DNA of 64,000 bases from Salvelinus alpinus (GCF_045679555.1 NC_092094.1:18933905-18997904); one strand, 5' to 3'. Positions 13,701 to 22,437 are shown, counted from the first letter of the stretch. Notes: a model not told the origin generated them from the letters alone. Made by a program: numbers and translations.

Positions 13701-16700
13701 AAAAACAATTAAGGTAAGAGATATCAATTTTGAGACATGACATGTAGTATTTTCATATTTTAGTGTACACTGTTCATATTCATGCGAAGTTCCTGTATAT
13801 ATATATAAAAAAAAAGAAAGAAGACTTCTCACAAAAACAAGAGTATCTCTGAAATGTCACCGGAGCACTGAGCTTTTTAGTTTCAAAACATTTACATTTA
13901 TTTCAGCTCGGGTCATGTAATTTTGCTATTTGCGACCCGCAGAAACAACTTGGAAGACGAGGACCATAAAATATAAAATTCTCAAACGTGTAGGCAATAA
14001 AGCTGCACCGCTCCTACAGAGCTTGATGCTTATTATCGGATGTATTAGGTTACAAAATCTGACTTTTTGGATATGTTAACGATATGTTAGGGAAAGACCA
14101 GGCTGAACAATTCAGAACATGAAGAATCAATTGTCTTGGTAAAATGTATTTTATAACATAAGAAAGTGAAATGCCATCAACAAAATGCGTTTTAACCCAC
14201 TGGGCAGAATGGGTGAACACCATACCTTCACAAAACTATACCACATTTCCTGAAGAAAACCCACGGATCCCTCCCTACCTACCTTCAAGTCCTGGGCCAC
14301 ATCCAGGATGCGGGACAGCTTGGCCTGGTCGTACTGCTCCCCTCTCATGTACCACTCAGCCATAGAGTGCATAATCAGCTGACGGATAGAGGGGGACTGG
14401 CCCTGTCCATGCCAGGCGTAGTGTAAGATGATAGCAGAGTTGGGGTGGTTGCCCAGGAAGATTGGCATGAGGGTGGAGATGAGCTCGTGGCGCAAGGTGT
14501 GCCAGGAGGTGCTTATCTGCAGCAGTGCCAGCACCAGCATGTCAGGACAGTGCTTGATGGGAAAGCTGAAGAGCTGCTTTACCTGCTCGTACTGGCCCAC
14601 CTCAGAGAGGCGCAGGAGGCTTTCCACCAGGTCCAGGCTCTTCCTGTGAGGCGAAAATCACAAATAAAGTATATCAAATGGCATGACATTGTTCTAATAA
14701 TTAATGTAAAGGAGTACCTGGTATTGTGGAGGTCAGGAGAACTGTTTTACGTACCAGGTGGCTATCTCTCGGTTATCGTCCTCAGGTGGGGCCTTCAGTA
14801 TGTCGATTGCTACGGTGTGGCAGGGGTAGTCAGCAAAGCAGAACACATCTGGGCTCATGAGGGAGTGCTGGATGAATGACAGCTGGTAGAGAGTGATAAT
14901 GGTTAAGAGGGCTGAGGAGAGGAGTTCATTGATGTGAAAGGAGTGTGTTACCTATGGAAATAAGACCAAAGTGTTGTGTCTTGTCACTTACATAAACCTG
15001 ACCCATTCTCCTTACCTGTCCTTCAGCATGCTTCCAGGGCCGGTAGATTAGGTCGACAGGGAACACCTCCATGCCCAGGCCCCTCTGGATCCCATACACC
15101 ACCATCTGCAGTCCCTTGCTGTCCCGGATTATGAAGCCAGGGTGATCGAGCTCGTAGGTCACCTCTTTAAAGTTCAGATTGGGGTTCTAAAATATAAAAA
15201 GGACATTTCCTGTACAAACTGCAAAACATGAATGGCCAACTGAAGGGGAATAACATGTAATGCCACTATAACTTACAACTTCTTTGACCACATCAATTAG
15301 AACTTCTACATTCCAGGTGTGCGCCTGAGATCCATCACTTTTGTCCTTTCCATCGCTCCAAATGCCACTGCCCGGAGCCGAGATGGACTGAGAAATAAAA
15401 AATAAAAACAATAGTATACTTAGAGAGCAATGCCATTTTTTTTAACAGATCTTCAGTAAGTTACCATCAGGTCAACCCTCACCTGTAGGGGGATTCCATC
15501 AGACAAGCCAGAGTGGGTGCGAGCCATCATCCCCAGGACCCTGGCCACCTGGCTGGCAGTAACCTCTCGCACCCCATACTGTAGGATTATGTTGCGGCAT
15601 TCATCGAGACTTAGAATGAAAGACAGACAATACATTAACAGTGGTCATGCATGACGTCAAAAACTACTGAATTAATTACATTTGTAATGGGCATTTCAGT
15701 TGCTAAATAACAGTCACCTTGCACAAAAGCCATAGCCAACTTCCTGCATGAACTCTGCGAGAGAACTCTCCATCATGGTCTTGGCTAACTCTCCCGAGTC
15801 TGGCAGAATCCTGTCCATCAGAATGTCCCGTTTTTCAGGGTATAGCAGTGGTGCGAGCACCACAGGGCAGCGCTCCTGCGGGAAATCTGAACCAGAATAT
15901 TTAATTGATGGGGCAACATGTACAAAACGACCAGATTGCTGTGAATGAAGGATTCAGAGTTTGTGTTACTTCTGGAAATAAACATTTCCTTTCAAGTAGT
16001 ACGTCTATGCCCCTCACCTCTACACAGTGTCTTGAGGAACGCTTCAATCTGCTCTTGTCCGACCCCGCTGGCTCCCTTCTGGCCAAACAGAAGATGGGAG
16101 AGGAGCAGGTGCAGGACCTCTATGGCAATATCTTGGAAGCCACCTTCCTGGTTTCCTCCAAGGTCCGCGTCCACGTACGAGCGGAGGAGGTCCGGGAGCC
16201 TTTGTTTGACGAACTGCGCGGCTAAAGACAAAATGGGGAAATATTTCAAATAAATACTTTTAAGGATGAAACGGTTACCGGTTTCACGATAAACCACTGT
16301 AAAATACCCGACGACTAGTATTACTGTTTTACATTTTAAATCACCATTAAAACCATGTTTGATTACCACGGTTTGAAAAATTCACAGTAAATACTGTTCT
16401 GCATCAACCAAAGTTAGCAACAGTCTGACGCAGGCACAGCATGCAACATGGGTTTTGTTTTGTGTGAAAACATGGCAGAAGGCAGTGACAGCGCTCGGGA
16501 GATTTTTCAGCCTTCTAAGAGGACCAAATCTGAAGTGTGGTAGTATTTTGGGTTTTACAAGAGTGCTGAGGGAAGCTTAATCGAAGATGGTCACCCTGTC
16601 TGCAGAACATGCAAGGGACTGCAGATGGTGGTGTATGGGAGCCAGAGGGGCCTGGGCATGGAGGTGTTCCCTGTTGACCTAATCTACCGGCCCTGGAAGC

Positions 16701-19700
16701 ATGCTGAAGGACAGGTAAGGAGGAGAATGGGTCAGGTTAGGAGGAGATTGGGCCAGGTTTATGTAAATGACAAGACACTCAACACTTTGGTCTTATTTCC
16801 GTAGGTAACAAACTCCTTCATTCACATCAATGAACTCCTCTCCTCAGCCCTCTTGACCATTATCGCTCTCTTCCAGCTGTCATTCATCCAGCACTCCCTC
16901 ATGAGCCCAGATGTGTTCTGCTTTGCTGACTACCCCTGCCACACCGTAGCAATCGACATACTGAAGGCCCCACCTGAAGACGATAACCGAGAGATAGCCA
17001 CCTGGTACGTAAAACAGTTCTCCGGACCTACACAATACCAGGTACTCCTTTACATTAACACTTCAAATCTCTTGAGGCATCTTCAGGACCACCACCCACT
17101 ACTTTATAGCGAATGTAAGCCAACTTTTAGCTCAATGCATGATGTGGGGGAAAACGACATGGTTTGTCTGTCTAACTTGCTAATAGCTTGTCAATAATGT
17201 AAACTGAAGCTTTCAGTATTACCTACTCTTGTAAAAACACTACACGTTGTTCTGCTGCTGTATGCGTCATGTGTCTGCAGACTATTCGCCCATTGCACAC
17301 GATAACATGTTATGTAGTTTAGTAACCCAACCAACATATTTTGTTCATTTAAAATCCGGCAGTTGTCGACTTGGTTGTAAAGGTGTTCCAACAGGAGAAA
17401 CACTATAGACTCCTATACGGTAGTGTCCCACCTGGCCAACATCCGGTGAAATGGCAGAGCGTCAAATTCAAATTACTATAAATATTAAACTTTCATGAAA
17501 TCACAAGTGCAATACATCAAAATAAAGCTTAACTTGTTGTTAATCCAGCCAAGGTGTCAGATTTCAAAAAGGCTTTACGGCGAAAGCAAACCATGCGATT
17601 ATCTGAGGACAGCGTTCAGCACACAAATGCATAAAAAACATTTTCAACCAGGGAGTTGCGACACGAAAGTCAGAAATAGCGATATAATATATGCCTTACC
17701 TTTGAAGATCTTCTTCTGTTGGTACTCCAAAAGGTCTGTTACATTACAAATGGTCCTTTTTTTCGATAAATTCCTTCTTTATATCCATAAAAACTCAGTT
17801 TAGCTGGCGCGCTTCAGTCAATAATCCACTCGGTTTCCCTCCGTCAAAATGCATACAAAATGAATCCCAAACGTTACCAATAAACTTCTCCAAACAAGTC
17901 AATCAACGTTTATAATCAATCCTTAGGTACCCTAATACGCAAATAAACAATTAAATTTAAGACAGAGAATCGTTATTGTCTTTACCGGAGATAAACAAAA
18001 AGAACGCGCTCTCGGCCATGCGCTTGGAAACACTACAGACAAAATGGGAACCATTTAGAAAAACTACAACTTCTCTCATTTTCCCAAAAAAACAGCCTGA
18101 AACTCTTTCTAAAGACTGTTGACAGACATTGAAATCAGTTTTTTAATGGTTTGTCCTCGGGGTTTCACCTGCCATTTGAGTTCTGTTATACTCAGACATT
18201 ATTTTAACAGTTTTAGAAACTTTAGAGTGTTTTCTATCCAAATCCAATTATATGCATATCCTAGTTTCTGGGCCTGAGTAGCAGGCAGTTTACTTTGGGC
18301 ACGCTTTTCATCCGGACGTCAAAATACCGCCCCCTATGCCAAAGAAGTTAAGACTCATTTGTATTTATGTAAATTGCGCATGGGGTCATTGCATATACTC
18401 AAATGCAACACAGAAGATACACAGTCTTAACTTCTTATGGCTGGGGGGCAGTATTGAGTAGCTTGGATGAATAAGGTGCCCAGAGTAAACTGGCTGCTAC
18501 TCAGGCCCAGAAGCTAAGATATGCATATTATTAGTAGATTTGGATAGAAAACACTGACATATCTAAATCTGTCTGAACGATGTCTGTGAGTATAACAGAA
18601 CTCATATGGCAGGCAGAAACCAGAGGAAAAAATCCAACCAGGAAGTTGGAAATCTGAGGTTTGTAGTTTTTCAAGTCTTTGCCTATTCAAGAAACCGTGT
18701 AAAATTTGGTACGATTGCACTTCCTAAGGCTTCCACTAGATGTCAACAGTCTTTAGAACCTTGTTTCAGGCTTCTACTGTGAAGGGGGAGAGAATAAGAG
18801 CTGATTGAATAAGAGGTCTGGCAGAACGCCATGAGCTCAGTCTCGCCCGTGAGAGTTAGCTGCGTTCCAATGTAAACAGATTTTTGGATATAAATATGAA
18901 CTTTATTGAACAAAACATACATGTATTGTGTAACATGAAGTCCTATGAGTGTCATCTGATGAAGATCATCAAAGGTTAGTGAATAATTTTATCTCCATTT
19001 CTGCTTTTTGTGACTCTTTCTGTGACTAAGCGCTGACCTAACATAATCGCATGGTATGCTTTCGTCGTAAAGCCTTTTTAAAACCGGACACTGGTGGGAT
19101 TAACAACAAGTTCATCTTTAAAATGGTGTATAATACTTGTATGTTTGAGGAATTTTAATTATGAGATTTGTTTTTTGAATTTGGCGCCTTGCACTTTCAC
19201 TGGCTGTTGTCATATCGATCCTGTTAATGGGATTTCAGCCATAAGAAGTGAATAATAATAATAATAATAACGGCAATAATAATACTACTGCATTTACTAT
19301 TCCCTTGTTTACGTAGTGGGCGTGCAGCAGGCAAACCCAGTGATGCACCTGGTCCCTCATCTAGTTGTGACAGACAATCGAGCAAGCATTTATTAAGTCA
19401 GGGTGCTTATGCACCCACATCAAAAAATGCTCAAGACCTCACTCCAGTCTTTTCATATTACATTGCAAAGGACATGGTGCCATTTCAAATTTTTGAGACC
19501 TGGCTTTCTGAGGCTGATAAAGGTTGGCGTGCCTCACCACAAAGTGAGTGCTGCTAATTTTGTTGTTTGTTTATTTGATTTGCTTAATTTAGGATGTGTT
19601 CATTTAAACCTGCACTAGGGAAGCTTACTTCATGGCCACATGGTGCCATCTTTAATGTTAATGTTATTATTTTTCAAGTTTATGCACACAAAAAGTACAC

Positions 19701-22012
19701 AGTGCTGCTAATTTTATTTGTTGGTTTTCAATATAAAACTTGGTGAAATGATTTAAGTGTGTATGTATCAGTACTTTTGAACATTTCCAGCACATTTTAA
19801 CAATACCGCGATAATACTGATAACCGTGATAATTTTGGTCACTATAATTGTGATATGAAATTTTCATATAGTTTCATTTCTAGACTTCTATAACAGATGT
19901 CAAGCTGCTTGCTTAGAGTGTACGGCTTCCTCCTGATTCAGCTCACAGAGGCTTGAACACAGGACCTCCGCCTTTTTAGCACACGTGACTGGCCCTTGCG
20001 AAGCATCTTTTTAACAGCTGTGCCATGCGAAAAGCGAACTATTTTGCAGCCCATGTAGGGACACCTCAGGCTAAGGAGTGTTTCACACATTTCCATGTGC
20101 TACACTTGGACACCTTGATAACAGAATAACTCATGTGACCCCCCCATACAGATAAAACATTGCATGTTTTCAAATCAGCAGGTATAGTCAAATTATTAAA
20201 TATAAAACTGAGTTTACCAAAACCACGAAGGTCTGCGTTGCACGAATTCAGCAAAGCAAGGCCAAATATAACCTTAGGGGGAAAAAAATAAAGATTTATG
20301 TAGACTCAAATTGTTTGGCATATTATTTTTAAACACCACAATAAAAACCACCATCTGATAACATACATTTCCATATTACTTTACTTACTTCTTGAACCTT
20401 GCTTAGCTTGAGAACTTTACTCAACTGAGTAAACAAGTGGGTGGAAGGCTTCAAACTCTGAAAATGATAAAGTTTTAGAAAACATTACAGTTATTCTGAT
20501 GCAGACACTAATATTGGCACGAGGTCTAATGTATTTTATAATATTTTATGAATGGCAAAATTATTTTACAAAGATAGGTGAGAAAATAAGCACATATCTC
20601 CTACCTTCTGGTAGTGCAAGGGATTGTCGATTGTGTAGCAGAGTGTTGAAATAAAATTTGGCTTTGAAATCAGTGAAACACACTCCTGGATCAGAAACTG
20701 TGTCTTGGTCAAGTGGGCAAACGAAGGTAAAAGGGAGAAGAGGGTACATAACAGAACAGGTTAAGGACAAAATAGGAAAGCAGAGTCACTTTCTAAAATA
20801 ATAAAGGCAAGATAGACAATACCAATGACGATCAGGAAATTTAAAGAAACCCTTAGTCCTCATGGCTAAAATCTGTTTAGCAACTGGTGTATTGAGTATT
20901 ACTAATCAGAAATTACCTGATGGAAATCTTTGCCACTGCTTTTACCATCGCCACTGAAATCCACATGGGAGAAAAGACAGCGTAATAAATGCCTGTCTGC
21001 CTCAGGGCCGTGACGATTCACAATCTGTTGGGACAGAACACATTCAACAAAAGAACAAATAACAGGTTAGCCGTCACAGCCACAATATAATTGTCAGACC
21101 TAATGCAATTCCAAATCCAGGATTTTTTCTGCATAGAAACATCTTGTTTATTCAGGCCACCTATATCCAAACATTGTTTTTAGTGAAATACATTTTTCGG
21201 GGTGGAAAAATATTTTCAGTGTAAACTTTAACTACTAAAATCAGATATAAAGTACGTAAAAAAAGACGATTTATTGTTAAATATGAAAACTATCACTAAA
21301 ATAAAAGCTAGACAAAAACTATGAATTCAGGAGTATTGATTATGTTACAATGATTGATCATAAGAACAAATAAGGAAATTAGTTTAAACTGCAAAATGTT
21401 ATCTCGGCTACATAGCTAAATGTCTAGAATTAAGGGAAACTGGCTTTAAAACAAAATCTCCGTCACTAAGATGGGGGGCTTCAATTTTTTTTTATAACCA
21501 AGACCCTGACCAAATTAAGCCATGCCGACATTGCTACACACCTTGCCACACCCACCAATTATGGCCATTTTTATACAGAAAAATCCTATGAACACTAGAA
21601 TCATATTGGCTTTACAATCATTTTGTGATAATCCCCAAGCTGACAAGGTAAAAATTGGTCGTTCAGGCCCCTGAACAAGGCAGTTAACTGTTCCTAGGCC
21701 GTCATTGAAAATAAGAATTTGTTCTTTACTGACTTGCCTAGTTAAATAAAAGGTCAAATAAAAAAATAAATTTGAATGCATGTACATTTCAAAATCTACT
21801 TAATTATAGCCCTTCAAACGTCTGAAAAATGTGTGTACTGCTTTTTAGTGGCAAAACTACAAAAAGACAGAAAAAGACAATTTGTGAGCCTAATACCACA
21901 TGCTACTCACATGTTGTATTTCCTGCTGGCTGGCTCTGTAGTTTTTCTTAGTTAAATTGTCCACCAAGTAGCTGATTTGAGACAAAGCCAGCGAGAGCGA
22001 GTCAAGATTCAT
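174..22012 (-). CDS. cnot1: CCR4-NOT transcription complex subunit 1, 3' truncated by the window edge
   Basis: CNOT1 is the large HEAT-repeat scaffold of the CCR4-NOT complex. It docks the CNOT6/7/8 deadenylases, CNOT2/3, CNOT9 and CNOT10/11, and drives mRNA poly(A) shortening and translational repression, mainly in the cytoplasm. Thirty-seven coding exons are resolved, from the ATG at 22,010-22,012 to an exon ending at 174. Together they give 5,655 nt (1,885 codons) with no stop or frame break. The N-terminus [20 protein letters not shown] matches the vertebrate protein. The human protein is about 2,376 residues, so roughly the last 490 (most of the NOT1 superfamily homology domain) lie left of position 1. 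Exon lists are in the block entries. The start is fixed by homology, with a 5'UTR exon upstream. Several introns carry transposons. Identification is very secure; single exon edges could be off by a few bases. Confidence 0.97.
541..1713 (+). mobile_element. Tc1-like deletion derivative (HTH-only type), copy 1, with nested repeat
   Basis: The left end is degenerate (AACTACAAAATACGCCACAT); the right end is TTCATATTTTTGTTCAGTAT. Internal text at 1,285-1,400 matches the transposase helix-turn-helix region of the other copies (GGCATGCTGACTGCAGGAAT). A separate repeat at about 812-1,275 interrupts it. It lies in the cnot1 intron between exons 37 and 36. No usable transposase remains. Confidence 0.7.
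812..1275 (-). repeat. nested interspersed repeat inside the Tc1 derivative
   Basis: The segment begins with AACTAGGCAAGTCAGTTAAG (the reverse of a salmonid retroposon tail) and ends near GAGTGAGGCCTAAG, after which Tc1 text resumes. It contains the recognisable block GTTGCAGCTCGTTCCAGTCG common in salmonid repeats. A retroposon 3' fragment in reverse orientation is the likely identity. Confidence 0.6.
4802..7712 (-). CDS. cnot1: cnot1 coding exons 19-26: TTP-binding and CNOT6/7/8-binding MIF4G region
   Basis: Exons are 7426-7712, 7210-7288, 6816-7040, 6262-6402, 5974-6153, 5755-5871, 5496-5606 and 4802-4879. Exons 19-20 complete the TTP-binding MIF4G-like fold ([20 protein letters not shown] onward). 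Exon 21 is a flexible linker with a Thr run ([18 protein letters not shown]). Exons 22-26 encode the canonical MIF4G domain that holds the CAF1-type deadenylase ([15 protein letters not shown], then [17 protein letters not shown]). Most of these exons are whole-codon units (phase 0). The stretch 4,880-5,495 between exons 26 and 25 is intron with nothing recognised. Confidence 0.95.
7802..8909. mobile_element. degenerate hAT-like element in cnot1 intron 18
   Basis: The left end, AGGGATGTCACAATACCAGA, and the reverse complement of the right end, AGTGTTGCACGGTACACTGA, resemble the terminal sequences of fish hAT elements (AGKGTTGYACGRTA-type). Partial repeats of the left end recur near 7,855-7,885. 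No open transposase frame is visible. It fills most of the intron between cnot1 exons at 7,712 and 8,935. Confidence 0.55.
8935..12289 (-). CDS. cnot1: cnot1 coding exons 13-18: central linker and start of the TTP-binding region
   Basis: Exons are 12167-12289, 11898-12049, 10053-10224, 9680-9881, 9452-9589 and 8935-9059. They encode the end of the N-terminal HEAT block and then a low-complexity linker rich in Ser, Pro, Gly and Gln (for example [20 protein letters not shown]). The linker leads into [20 protein letters not shown], which opens the MIF4G-like domain that binds tristetraprolin in mammals. The donor of exon 17 is placed after GCCT so that the split Ser codon (T plus CT) gives KMASDLSQVW. 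The intron between 10,225 and 11,897 contains a Tc1-like element on the opposite strand. Confidence 0.93.
10256..11721 (+). mobile_element. Tc1-like transposon, full length, in cnot1 intron 14
   Basis: The ends are CCAAATAAAGAAACGT on the left and the reverse complement of CTCAGCCAAAAAAGAAACGT on the right. It is inserted antisense to cnot1 between the exons at 10,224 and 11,898. Sub-terminal TGTGGAAC motifs near 10,410 and 11,597 form inner repeats, in the style of IR/DR elements. Its transposase is broken; see the next entry. Confidence 0.8.
10527..11516 (+). pseudogene. Tc1 family transposase, frameshifted
   Basis: The frame from 10,527 to 11,222 gives 231 residues: an N-terminal paired-like helix-turn-helix ([20 protein letters not shown], then [19 protein letters not shown]) and the first catalytic Asp in [11 protein letters not shown] small deletion near 11,208 shifts the frame. 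The remainder continues in other frames with the second Asp in LQHDNATSH and the Glu in LNPIEHAWD, followed by another deletion near 11,362. All three catalytic positions survive in pieces, but no single product can be made. Confidence 0.85.
12637..13491 (+). mobile_element. Tc1-like deletion derivative, copy 2, with nested repeat
   Basis: The termini are ATACTGAACAAAAATATAAA on the left and the reverse complement of that text on the right (TTTATATTTTTGCTCAGTAT). Transposase HTH-like text is present at about 13,125-13,330. A different repeat is inserted at about 12,890-13,085. It lies in the cnot1 intron between exons 13 and 12. Confidence 0.8.
12890..13085 (+). repeat. salmonid interspersed repeat nested in Tc1 derivative copy 2
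   Basis: It starts TTACATTTACATTTAAGTCA and runs through GCAGACGCTCTTATCCAGAG and a G-run, then Tc1 text resumes. The block resembles the body of a widespread salmonid repeat; I cannot name the family securely. No coding potential. Confidence 0.6.
14283..22012 (-). CDS. cnot1: cnot1 coding exons 1-12: N-terminal HEAT region
   Basis: Exons in transcript order are 21911-22012, 20917-21024, 20605-20703, 20389-20457, 20218-20272, 16018-16221, 15718-15886, 15483-15609, 15277-15387, 15016-15186, 14755-14882 and 14283-14643. They encode about the first 530 residues, the all-helical HEAT scaffold whose N-terminal part binds CNOT10/CNOT11 in other vertebrates (family knowledge). Landmarks are GHWGL-free helical text such as [18 protein letters not shown] in exon 6 and [15 protein letters not shown] in exon 9. 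Intron 5 (16,222-20,217) is unusually long and holds a hAT-like element that carries an inverted copy of exons 10 (part) and 11. All junctions keep phase. Confidence 0.95.
14701..15120 (-). repeat. cnot1: source arm of the inverted cnot1 duplication
   Basis: This is the native cnot1 segment that is duplicated at 16,611-17,058. In the cnot1 transcript it is the sense arm; the intronic copy is antisense. The arms are separated by 15,121-16,610, which contains the rest of exon 10 and exons 9, 8, 7 and 6. Confidence 0.9.
16472..17197 (+). pseudogene. BED-type zinc finger ORF split by a cnot1 fragment
   Basis: Starting at ATG 16,472 the frame reads [12 protein letters not shown], then TKSEVW, a TAG at 16,541-16,543 and [25 protein letters not shown]. 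This is the first half of a BED finger with its CxxC. The frame then continues directly into cnot1 residues [20 protein letters not shown]. It crosses the former cnot1 intron (16,715-16,876, one stop at 16,802-16,804), re-enters cnot1 residues [20 protein letters not shown], and emerges into [20 protein letters not shown], the His half of the BED finger. All parts share one frame. The stop at codon 24 (probably a mutated Lys or Arg codon) means no full product from this ATG. Whether it is transcribed is unknown. Confidence 0.75.
16611..17058 (+). repeat. captured inverted copy of cnot1 exons 10 (part) and 11 with their intron
   Basis: The plus strand here matches the minus strand of 14,701-15,120. 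It covers the 3' part of exon 10 (from GCAAGGGACTGCAG), the whole intervening intron, all of exon 11, and about 54 nt of the following intron. Exonic parts differ at about 3 of 232 positions by eye. Intronic parts differ more and include a roughly 21-nt internal tandem duplication near 16,735. Because intron sequence is present, this is a DNA-level copy, not a retrocopy. Splice donor GTAAGG and acceptor CTCTTCCAG are preserved. Confidence 0.92.
17420..18351. mobile_element. TTAA-ended element nested in the hAT element
   Basis: The right end is CCCCCTATGCCAAAGAAGTTAA, shared in form with the right end of the element at 48,914-50,730 (CCCCCTATAGTTGCAAGAAG then TTAA). The body contains blocks also seen in that element (GTGTCAGATTTCAAAAAG, ACCTTTGAAGATCTTCTTC). 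The left edge is approximate. It is non-coding and probably a non-autonomous piggyBac-like element. Confidence 0.5.
18431..19248 (+). mobile_element. TTAA-flanked non-autonomous element nested in the hAT element
   Basis: It starts CTTCTTATGGCTG directly after TTAA (18,427-18,430) and ends with the exact reverse complement CAGCCATAAGAAG at 19,236-19,248. It is followed by TGAA, a possible mutated TTAA. It shares these ends with the much larger element at 48,365-51,622, in opposite orientation. No open transposase frame. Confidence 0.65.
19254..19270 (+). repeat. (AAT)n microsatellite
   Basis: A short run of AAT units directly follows the right end of the nested TTAA-flanked element. Confidence 0.85.
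21650..21772 (+). repeat. 5'-truncated SINE tail in cnot1 intron 1 of the coding part
   Basis: The segment contains only the 3' half of the salmonid SINE: CCCCTGAACAAGGCAGTTAA, GTTCCTAGGCCGTCATTG and the terminal TTGCCTAGTTAAATAAAAGG. The tRNA-like head is missing, as expected for incomplete reverse transcription. It sits between coding exons 2 and 1 of cnot1. Confidence 0.8.
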
Positions 22013-22200
22013 TGCTGGTTGGGGCGGAAGCAGGCGGCCGTGCCCGGCGCAAAATCACCATTATTCCCCTTTAGTCACTTCAGTGATAGGTTACTTCTGC
22101 CCCCCCCCCCCAAGGTGTGAAAATGTTTTACAACAAGCTACTTCTATCAGTGGATCTTGATGCAAGGTAAAGTCCCTCAGTGCAACATCAAGTTCAGAAT
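22013..22200 (-). other. cnot1: cnot1 5'UTR exon segment directly upstream of the start codon
   Basis: A pyrimidine-rich acceptor on the minus strand (CTATTTTCAG ending at 22,201) precedes sequence that runs without another good splice site to the ATG at 22,012. The inferred exon is therefore 21,911-22,200, containing 188 nt of leader and the first 34 codons. It includes a G-run and two short upstream ORFs. The assignment rests on splice signals only; cDNA would settle it. Confidence 0.6.
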
Positions 22201-22282
22201 CTGAAAATAGCCAAGAGAGAAAACTAGTTAATACAGATGCACATAAAAACAGTACAAAATCATTGAGCAAATACTACATAGT

Positions 22283-22437
22283 AGGTAGCCTAGTGGTTAG
22301 AGCATTGGGCCAGTAACCGAAAGGTTGCTAGATCAAATCCCTGAGCTGACAAGTTACAAAATATGTTGTTCTGCCCCCCCTCATTGTAAATAAGATTTTT
22401 TTCTTAACTGACTTGCCTAGTTAAATAAAGGTTTAAA
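22283..22437 (+). repeat. tRNA-derived SINE in cnot1 intron 1
   Basis: The segment starts with a tRNA-like head (GTAGCCTAGTGGTTAGAGCA, then the B-box-like GGTTGCTAGATCAAATCC). It ends with the salmonid SINE tail ACTTGCCTAGTTAAATAAAGG. The internal part is shortened relative to the copy at 33,958. The head is a SINE promoter, not a tRNA gene. Confidence 0.85.

Larger units (their letters stand above)
16262..19884 (+). mobile_element. hAT-like element with BED finger carrying captured cnot1 sequence
   Basis: The left terminus near 16,262 reads TAAGGATGAAACGGTTACCG. The right terminus, read in reverse complement, is TAGAAATGAAACTATATGAA. These share ATGAAAC and sit about 3.6 kb apart in cnot1 intron 5. 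The interior has a BED zinc-finger coding start (16,472), a captured cnot1 segment (16,611-17,058), the second half of the BED finger, two nested TTAA-flanked insertions (about 17,420-18,351 and 18,431-19,248), and a non-coding 3' part. No catalytic hAT transposase body (DDE plus C-terminal dimerisation region) was found, so it looks non-autonomous. Target-site duplication is not clear (TACTTTTA versus GACTTCTA, 6 of 8). Element identity is probable; exact edges are uncertain. Confidence 0.65.

Noticed and set aside
16611..17058. Processed cnot1 pseudogene
   Set aside because: The copy includes intron 10-11 and part of the next intron, so it was copied from DNA.
174..22012. H/ACA snoRNAs in cnot1 introns, as are known in mammals
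   Set aside because: I could not identify a convincing hairpin-hinge-hairpin-ACA by eye; an Infernal search of the introns would decide.
22283..22360. tRNA-like sequence with A and B box motifs (also at 33,958, 37,500-37,627 and 57,650-57,733)
   Set aside because: The tRNA-like heads are fused to SINE bodies and tails, and cannot form a clean tRNA cloverleaf; they are SINE promoters.
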